Source of the DNA: an uncultured Collinsella sp.
GTDB lineage: Bacteria > Actinomycetota > Coriobacteriia > Coriobacteriales > Coriobacteriaceae
NCBI GenBank assembly: GCA_958443615.1
Contig: CAUCLI010000023.1
Coordinates: forward strand, 1-19,094
Length of the DNA: 19,094 nt
Reading direction: 5' to 3'
The notes beneath the pieces are model-generated. The model was not told the origin of the DNA and searched no databases. It was given only the letters and a program-made list of their open reading frames with translations. The translations under genes were made by a program, and so were the position numbers. This document shows positions 14,524-19,094 of this stretch, one piece after another; positions within the stretch are counted from its first letter, which is position 1; each line of letters begins with the position of its first letter.

Positions 14524-15195
14524 ATGGCTAAAGAGCAGTCGAGTCAGATGTTCGAGCCGACGGTCGGTTGGCGCGCGCTCGTCGCGCTTTTCGCCAGCAC
14601 CACGGTCTTCGCCGTCGACTACGTCTCCAAGGTCTTCGTCCGGAACACTCTCGCCTTGACGGGGGAGAGCATTCCCGTCATCCCCGGTGTCCTCAGTTTT
14701 CGCTTCGTCGCCAATACGGGGGCGGCGTTCAGCATGGGCGAGGGCATGGGGTTGGCGTTCGCCGCCTTCGCGGCGGTCGTGGTCGCGGCCATCGTGATGT
14801 ACCTCGGGCGGACGAAGAGGGTTTCGAGGATAGAGACCCTCGGGCTCGGGCTCGTCGCGGGCGGTGCGGTCGGCAACGCCGTCGACCGCTTGGTGCTCGG
14901 TTATGTCGTCGACTTCATAGCCGCCGACTTCATCGATTTCCCGGTCTTCAATGTCGCCGATATCGGGATTTGCGTCGGTGTCTTTCTGGCGTTTATCGGG
15001 TTCATGTTCCTCTCGCCGGCTGCCAAAGTCGACGCGACTTCGGAATTGAATGCCCGCGATGAGCGGGCCGCCGAGCGCAGGGCCGCCCGCCGAGCGCGCC
15101 ACGCCCCCGCACGCCACGCAGACGGGCGGCGGGCCGAGGGCGCCTCCTCGCCCGTCGCGCCGGCGAGTGGCGATGACCGGGACGGTGATGCGTGA
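14524..15195 (+). CDS. lspA: Lipoprotein signal peptidase (signal peptidase II)
   Basis: A 223-aa membrane aspartyl protease that cleaves prolipoprotein signal peptides after lipid transfer. Four membrane segments are visible. The signature NTGAAFSMG and the two catalytic aspartates, D121 in GNAVDR and D146 in FNVAD, are present; the residue after the second Asp is Ile where Ser or Ala is usual. The core ends near residue 164. The remaining 59 residues are an Arg/Ala-rich, then acidic, low-complexity tail not normal for the family (usually 150-180 aa). ATG 14524 is the start; a GTG at 14518 is possible. The stop shares one base with the ATG of the next gene. Confidence 0.93.
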   Translation: MAKEQSSQMFEPTVGWRALVALFASTTVFAVDYVSKVFVRNTLALTGESIPVIPGVLSFRFVANTGAAFSMGEGMGLAFAAFAAVVVAAIVMYLGRTKRVSRIETLGLGLVAGGAVGNAVDRLVLGYVVDFIAADFIDFPVFNVADIGICVGVFLAFIGFMFLSPAAKVDATSELNARDERAAERRAARRARHAPARHADGRRAEGASSPVAPASGDDRDGDA

Positions 15196-16211
15196 TGGCG
15201 GCCGACGTTCATCTGCTCGTGCCGGCGCACATGGCCGGAGAGCGCCTCGATGCCTATCTCGGGGCGCAGGATTCCTGCCCATCGCGCTCCGCCTGCGCCA
15301 AACTTGTCGAGGCGGGCGCCGTCGCGGTGAACGGGGAGACGTGCCTGTCCAAGAAGCAGGCGGTCGCAGAGGGGGATCGCATCTCCATCGAACTGCCCGA
15401 GGTGCGCGAGCCCGGAGCCGTCATCCCCCAGGCGATCCCGCTGGACATCCGCTACGAGGACGACCACCTCATCGTGCTATCCAAGCAGCGCGGGCTCGTG
15501 TGCCATCCCGCCCATGGGCATGAGGACGGCACTCTCGCAAACGCGCTCGTGTATCACTGCGGCATCGAGCATCTCGGGACGGTTCAAGGGGAGGACCGCC
15601 CGGGAATCGTCCACCGCCTCGATCGCGACACATCGGGGCTCATGCTGGCTGCAAAGGACGATGAGACGCAGAGGGCGCTGCAGAACCTGATCAGGACGCG
15701 CACGTTGGACCGTCGCTACATCACGCTCGTCCACGGCGAGATCGTCATGGATGAGGGGACCATCAACACCGGCATCGCGCGGTCCACGCGCGACCGGGTG
15801 AAGATGGCCGTCTCCGACGATCCGTTCGCGCGTCAGGCGATCACCACGTTCCAAGTGCTCGAGCGTTTTGAGCCGGCGCGCGGCGACGAGGGCTACACGC
15901 TCGTCGAGTGCCATCTCTACACCGGCAGGACCCATCAGATCCGCGTGCACATGAGGCACATCCATCACCCGTTGGTCGGTGACCCCCTGTACGGCAAGGG
16001 GGGCGACCGCATGAACCTCGATTTGGACCGTCAGTTCCTGCACTCATGGAGCGTCCAGTTCGAGCACCCGATCACTGGTGAGGTCGTCAGCTGCAAAGAC
16101 GAGTTGCCTTGGGATCTCGCGGCAGCACTCGAGGACCTTCGCGATCGATCGCTCGGGCGAACCGCCGCCGGCGAGGCGATCGTCCCCCGACTCGGCCTGC
16201 TCGAGGATTGA
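15195..16211 (+). CDS. RluA/RluD family pseudouridine synthase
   Basis: A 338-aa enzyme that isomerises uridine to pseudouridine in RNA, probably 23S rRNA. An S4 RNA-binding domain (about residues 14-75, GERLDAYLGAQ to VAVNG) is followed by the catalytic domain with HRLDRDTSGLML; the catalytic Asp is D143. Later motifs are RRYITLVHG-like (DRRYITLVHG) and GRTHQIRVHMRHIHHPLVGDPLYG, diagnostic of the RluA family. The gene overlaps lspA (TGATG; GTG 15192 also possible), the widespread lspA-rluD pair. The exact target site cannot be read from the sequence, so no symbol is given. Confidence 0.93.
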   Translation: MAADVHLLVPAHMAGERLDAYLGAQDSCPSRSACAKLVEAGAVAVNGETCLSKKQAVAEGDRISIELPEVREPGAVIPQAIPLDIRYEDDHLIVLSKQRGLVCHPAHGHEDGTLANALVYHCGIEHLGTVQGEDRPGIVHRLDRDTSGLMLAAKDDETQRALQNLIRTRTLDRRYITLVHGEIVMDEGTINTGIARSTRDRVKMAVSDDPFARQAITTFQVLERFEPARGDEGYTLVECHLYTGRTHQIRVHMRHIHHPLVGDPLYGKGGDRMNLDLDRQFLHSWSVQFEHPITGEVVSCKDELPWDLAAALEDLRDRSLGRTAAGEAIVPRLGLLED

Positions 16212-16229
16212 CGGTCTCCTTGCTGTAGA

Positions 16230-16260
16230 TTGCGTGCCTTCCCGCACGTTGGCGTACACT
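16230..16260 (+). promoter_or_regulatory. Probable promoter of the glycosyltransferase gene
   Basis: TTGCGT (16230-16235), 19-bp spacer, TACACT (16255-16260), located just after the rluD-family gene. The -35 is the same hexamer as in the rpsT promoter. The spacer is a little long. AATACT (16265-16270) is an alternative -10. Confidence 0.45.
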
Positions 16261-16294
16261 AGGCAATACTGTCAATCGCGTCACGGAGGATGCC

Positions 16295-17569
16295 TTGACC
16301 CCGATCGTCGTCTTCAACACCATCGTTGGCTTGGTGTTCTCGGTGTGCTTCCTGTATCAGGTGTTTTTCTTCTTCGTCGGCCTCATACGCGGTCAGGTGA
16401 AGATCCCGGCGGCGAAAAAGCAGCATTCCTATGCCTTTTTCATCGCCGCCCATAACGAGGAGGCGGTCATCGCCAACCTCGTGAAGTCGATCAAGGACCA
16501 GGACTACCCGTCCGAGCTCATCGACGTGTTCGTCGTCGCCGATGCGTGCACGGACAACACCGCGGCCGCCGCCCGAGAGGCGGGCGCCATCGTATACGAG
16601 CGCAACGACCTGTCCCGCAAGGGCAAGAGTTGGGTCATGGACTACGGCTTCGGCCGCATCCTCAAGGAGTATCCCGGCAAACACGAGGCGTTCTTCATCT
16701 TCGATGCCGACAACCTGCTTTCCCGTGATTACGTCTCCGTCATGAATGACGCATTCGACCAGGGCTACCTCGCCCTCACCAGCTACCGCAATTCAAAGAA
16801 CTTCGGCAGCAGCTGGATCTCCGCCGCCTATGCCACGTGGTTCATCCGCGAGGCCCGCTACCTCAACAACGCGCGCATGATCTGCCATACCTCATGCGCG
16901 GTGTCCGGTTCCGGTTACCTGGTGAGCGCAAAGCTCATCGAGGGGATGAGGGGCTGGGATTTCCACACGCTCACCGAGGATATCCAATTCTCGACGTTCT
17001 GCGCGATCCACGGCGTGCGCATCGGATATGCCCCGGCGGAGTTCTTCGACGAGCAGCCGGTCACGCTCAAGGCCTCCATCAAGCAGCGCATGCGTTGGAC
17101 GAAGGGTTTTTACCAAGTGCTCTTCACCTATGGGCGGCACATGTTCAAGTCCATCGGCAAGTTCCACCGGTTCGCCGCGTACGACATGCTCATGGTCGTG
17201 GGGCCAGCCATGCTTCTCACGCTCATGTGCCTGCTGGTCAACGTCACGTTCATCGCGGTCGGCAGCCTGAGCCACGGGTTCTTGGCGACCGACGCGGAGA
17301 TCGAGATGGCGATCGGGTCGGTCATCATGATGTTCGCCTACATGTACGGCACGTTCTTCGTGATGGGCCTTTCCACCACCGTCACCGAATGGAAGCACAT
17401 CCATTGCGCGCAGAAATGGCGCATCTTCACGAACCTGTTCACGTTTCCGCTGTTCATGTTCACGTATGTTCCGCTCACCGTCGCGGCCCTCTTCCTCAAG
17501 GTCGACTGGGTCCCCACCCCTCATGACGTGAGCGTCACGCTCGACGAGGTGCTCGACGGCGCCAAATAG
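16295..17569 (+). CDS. Processive family 2 glycosyltransferase, membrane-bound
   Basis: A 424-aa protein likely to polymerise a sugar nucleotide into a polysaccharide or to transfer sugar to a membrane acceptor. An N-terminal membrane helix (about residues 4-32) is followed by a GT-A domain with FFIAAHNEE, VVADACTDNT, the metal-binding DAD at 137-139, TED at 227-229 and Q264-RMR-W268, the D,D,D,QxxRW set of processive synthases. Several membrane helices close the protein. TTG 16295 is chosen because GGAGG (16285-16289) lies 5 bases upstream and the hydrophobic N-terminus needs this start. No partner genes for export or sugar supply are adjacent. The product is unknown; cellulose- or hyaluronan-like synthases are relatives by motif only. 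Confidence 0.85.
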   Translation: MTPIVVFNTIVGLVFSVCFLYQVFFFFVGLIRGQVKIPAAKKQHSYAFFIAAHNEEAVIANLVKSIKDQDYPSELIDVFVVADACTDNTAAAAREAGAIVYERNDLSRKGKSWVMDYGFGRILKEYPGKHEAFFIFDADNLLSRDYVSVMNDAFDQGYLALTSYRNSKNFGSSWISAAYATWFIREARYLNNARMICHTSCAVSGSGYLVSAKLIEGMRGWDFHTLTEDIQFSTFCAIHGVRIGYAPAEFFDEQPVTLKASIKQRMRWTKGFYQVLFTYGRHMFKSIGKFHRFAAYDMLMVVGPAMLLTLMCLLVNVTFIAVGSLSHGFLATDAEIEMAIGSVIMMFAYMYGTFFVMGLSTTVTEWKHIHCAQKWRIFTNLFTFPLFMFTYVPLTVAALFLKVDWVPTPHDVSVTLDEVLDGAK

Positions 17570-17574
17570 GAAAT

Positions 17575-17602
17575 GGGCCCTCGCCGTTCACGGCGAGGGC
17601 CC
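17575..17602. terminator. Hairpin between convergent genes, probable bidirectional terminator
   Basis: Perfect 12-bp stem (GGGCCCTCGCCG at 17575-17586, complement 17591-17602) with a TTCA loop, between the convergent glycosyltransferase and small membrane protein genes. The plus-strand tail lacks T. On the minus strand the tail reads ATTTCCTATTT. Confidence 0.7.
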
Positions 17603-17646
17603 GTCAACGTTGTTGGGGCTGGTCGATCCCGGGGTATGTCGCGCGC

Positions 17647-18006
17647 CTACGCGTCCATGTGCGAGTTGCTGTAGTATTCGTCCCATAGGCGATCTTCGAA
17701 CTCATCCAGCTCATCCGCGTAGCGGTCCCAAGACTCCTCCTCGTTGAGTTCCTCGCGGTACCTGTGGGAGTGCGATTCCGAGACCGCCGTCTGTACGATG
17801 CCGAGGCCGAGCCAAGTGAGCGCTATGGCGAAGAGGGCGATGCCCCCCAAAACGACCGCGGTGAGGATGTAGGCGAAGTTCGAATCGTTGGACTGGTTCG
17901 CGGTCGACGCGCTTGCGCTCTCGATGACCGGCGCGGCGAAGGGCGCCGAGGCGCTCGGCGTCTGGTCGGGCGATATCTTGCTGTAATCGAAGGAGGGTGC
18001 TTCCAT
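17647..18006 (-). CDS. Small acidic single-pass membrane protein, unknown function
   Basis: A 119-aa protein I do not recognise. The N-terminal 40 residues are Ser/Ala/Pro-rich and probably unstructured. One membrane segment covers about residues 44-72 (NFAYILTAVVLGGIALFAIAL onwards). The C-terminal 45 residues are strongly acidic with several Trp/Tyr (EELNEEESWDRYADELDEFE). There is no signal peptide or lipobox. A good minus-strand promoter (TATAAT) lies about 35-65 bases upstream and GAGGAC precedes the ATG. The well-formed promoter and coding-like composition argue for a real gene, despite no known family. It is divergent from the prepilin peptidase. Confidence 0.7.
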   Translation of the reverse strand: MEAPSFDYSKISPDQTPSASAPFAAPVIESASASTANQSNDSNFAYILTAVVLGGIALFAIALTWLGLGIVQTAVSESHSHRYREELNEEESWDRYADELDEFEDRLWDEYYSNSHMDA

Positions 18007-18018
18007 GGTGTCCTCATC

Positions 18019-18049
18019 TTGGCGTCGTCGTTCACGCCGACATTATATC
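18019..18049 (+). promoter_or_regulatory. Possible promoter of the prepilin peptidase gene
   Basis: TTGGCG (18019-18024), 19-bp spacer, TATATC (18044-18049). It shares its -10 bases with the opposite promoter, so the two may compete. Weaker than the minus-strand signal. Confidence 0.35.
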
Positions 18050-18070
18050 GTTTAGGTTGGGGGCGGTCAT
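18042..18070 (-). promoter_or_regulatory. Promoter of the small membrane protein gene
   Basis: On the minus strand: ATGACC (18070-18065), 17-bp spacer, perfect TATAAT (18047-18042). The -35 overlaps the ATG of the divergent prepilin peptidase gene. Confidence 0.7.
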
Positions 18071-18533
18071 GGGGTCGTATGCAAGTGGGGCGATCGAGTC
18101 GGCGCTCGCCTTGGCGGTTGCCGTCGAGGTCCTCGCGGCGGCGGTGATCGATGCCCGGTCACGGAGGTTTCCCAACGGGCTGGCCGCGCTGTTGGCGGTC
18201 ACGTGCGCGAGCCATGCGATTCTCGCATCCGGATTTCCCGCACTCGCCTCGCATGCGCTCCTCGCCGCCTGTTCCGGGGCGGCCCTGTTCGCCGTGGAGT
18301 CGGTTTGGCGGCGGCTCCATGACGGGGCGGCGGGGCTCGGTGGGGGAGACATCAAGTTCCTCGTCGGTTTCATGCTGCTCGATCCGGTCTTCGCGCTCGC
18401 CTCGTTTTTGTCCGGCCTCGCCCTCCTCGCGGTCACAGGGGCGCTTGTCCGTCGCCTCGCCCTTCCCCTCCTGCCGTTCGTCGCCCTCGGGTCGGCTCTC
18501 GTCGCGGTTGCGGTTCGCCCGCCGTTATTCTGA
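18069..18533 (+). CDS. Small A24 family prepilin peptidase-like protein
   Basis: A 154-aa polytopic membrane protein with the two aspartates of type IV prepilin (or TadV/CpaA-type) peptidases: D28 in IDARSRRFPNGL and D94 in the GGGD motif of GLGGGDIKFLVGF. It lacks the N-terminal methyltransferase domain of full PilD and ComC. The ATG at 18069 has GGGGG (18059-18063) 5 bases upstream; an open frame extends to 17997 but would cross the divergent gene's start. No pilin, tad or secretion ATPase gene is adjacent, so its substrate is unknown; competence pseudopilins or a remote Tad system are candidates. An IR (GCGCAT at 18537-18542 and ATGCGC at 18549-18554) follows the stop. Confidence 0.82.
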   Translation: MGSYASGAIESALALAVAVEVLAAAVIDARSRRFPNGLAALLAVTCASHAILASGFPALASHALLAACSGAALFAVESVWRRLHDGAAGLGGGDIKFLVGFMLLDPVFALASFLSGLALLAVTGALVRRLALPLLPFVALGSALVAVAVRPPLF

Positions 18534-18613
18534 TACGCGCATGTCCCGATGCGCATATGTCCGGACGGTGTGGGATTATATGTGCATGGACCCGTTTGAG
18601 ATTGGATGAGCGT

Positions 18614-19094
18614 ATGACTGCGATCGACTCTGAACTTCACGAGCGCCTCATGGCGATGCCCGATCGGCTTTCCCGCGACCTGGTCGCCCGTATGGAGGAG
18701 GATCGCGCCCGCGGGTGGCTCAACCCTCATCGCGCCCTGGACGAGGATGTGCTGCGAAGGGAGGACCGCCCCGCCGACCGCAACAGCATCTGGCGGCCCT
18801 CCTATGTGCGGGACACCGAGAAGATTCTGCATCTGCCGGCATACAACCGATACAACGGAAAGACGCAGGTCTTCAGCTTCCGCAGCAATGACGACCTGTC
18901 GCGCCGCGGCCTCCATGTCCAGCTCGTCGCGCGGATCGCCCGCGACATCGGCCGTGCCCTGGGCCTCAATTGCGATCTGATCGAGGCGATCGGCTTGGGG
19001 CACGACCTCGGCCACACGCCGTTCGGCCACACGGGGGAGGCGCTCCTGAATGAGATCAGCGAGGCGCGAACCGGCAGGTCCTTCTTCCACAACG
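18614..19094 (+). CDS. dgt: dGTPase-like HD-domain phosphohydrolase, N-terminal part
   Basis: The first 160 residues of a deoxyguanosinetriphosphate triphosphohydrolase-like protein; the frame runs off the window. Residues 60-90 (IWRPSYVRDTEKILHLPAYN and KTQVF) match the conserved Dgt start with its Arg-Asp and Arg/Lys-Thr-Gln-Val pattern. The HD metal site shows H101 in RGLHVQLVARIAR and H130-D131 in GLGHDLGHTPFGHTGE. It converts dNTP to nucleoside and triphosphate in the family. ATG 18614 has GGATGAG a few bases upstream. In other actinobacteria dgt often precedes dnaG, which may lie just outside. The 80-base gap before it holds a GTCCGGAC palindrome (18559-18566). Confidence 0.9.
   Translation, partial: MTAIDSELHERLMAMPDRLSRDLVARMEEDRARGWLNPHRALDEDVLRREDRPADRNSIWRPSYVRDTEKILHLPAYNRYNGKTQVFSFRSNDDLSRRGLHVQLVARIARDIGRALGLNCDLIEAIGLGHDLGHTPFGHTGEALLNEISEARTGRSFFHN

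Overview
The window is GC-rich, almost fully coding, and looks like chromosome from an actinobacterium, most likely of the class Coriobacteriia (Collinsella/Olsenella-like). The main support for Actinobacteria is a short mIHF-type nucleoid protein gene directly upstream of gmk. The narrower placement rests on gene order and general style and is an inference. Nearly everything is core metabolism or information processing. There is no CRISPR array, prophage, transposase, tRNA or rRNA gene that I can see.

Layout. 1-1273: the end of pyrD overlaps pyrF (last steps of UMP synthesis), closed by a good intrinsic terminator. 1444-3861: mihF-gmk-rpoZ-thiI, tightly packed with two zero-gap junctions and non-ATG starts, ending in a long hairpin. 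4020-8134: comEA-comEC (DNA uptake) overlap and are followed by holA (polymerase III delta). 8214-8638: rpsT with its own promoter and terminator. 8640-8974: a gene-free stretch holding a 24-bp-arm palindrome, a second 16-bp hairpin, a 13-bp tandem duplication and a 7-bp tandem repeat. 8975-10063 (minus): a GldA-type alcohol dehydrogenase, divergent from a DUF523 (TudS/RudS-type) desulfurase gene at 10188-10625. 10642-10793: a 152-bp element with 21-bp terminal inverted repeats. 10891-11232: a DUF3784-type membrane protein. 11289-11596: an isoleucine T-box riboswitch with antiterminator and terminator, controlling ileS, which is followed by lspA and an RluD-family gene. 16295-17569: a processive family-2 glycosyltransferase with its own promoter. 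17647-18006 (minus): a small acidic one-TM protein, divergent from a small A24 prepilin peptidase (18069-18533). 18614 to the edge: the start of a dGTPase-like HD protein.

How the genes connect. pyrD/pyrF make UMP and gmk makes GDP. thiI puts sulfur on tRNA uridine, and the DUF523 enzyme may remove sulfur from thiolated uracil species. comEA/comEC bind and import DNA, and the orphan prepilin peptidase could mature the pseudopilins this needs. ileS, rpsT, rluD, rpoZ and holA are housekeeping functions.

No clearly new multi-gene system is visible. The most unusual items are the non-coding elements (the 152-bp inverted-repeat element, the 24-bp palindrome and the transcriptional-type ileS T-box) and the small uncharacterised membrane proteins.
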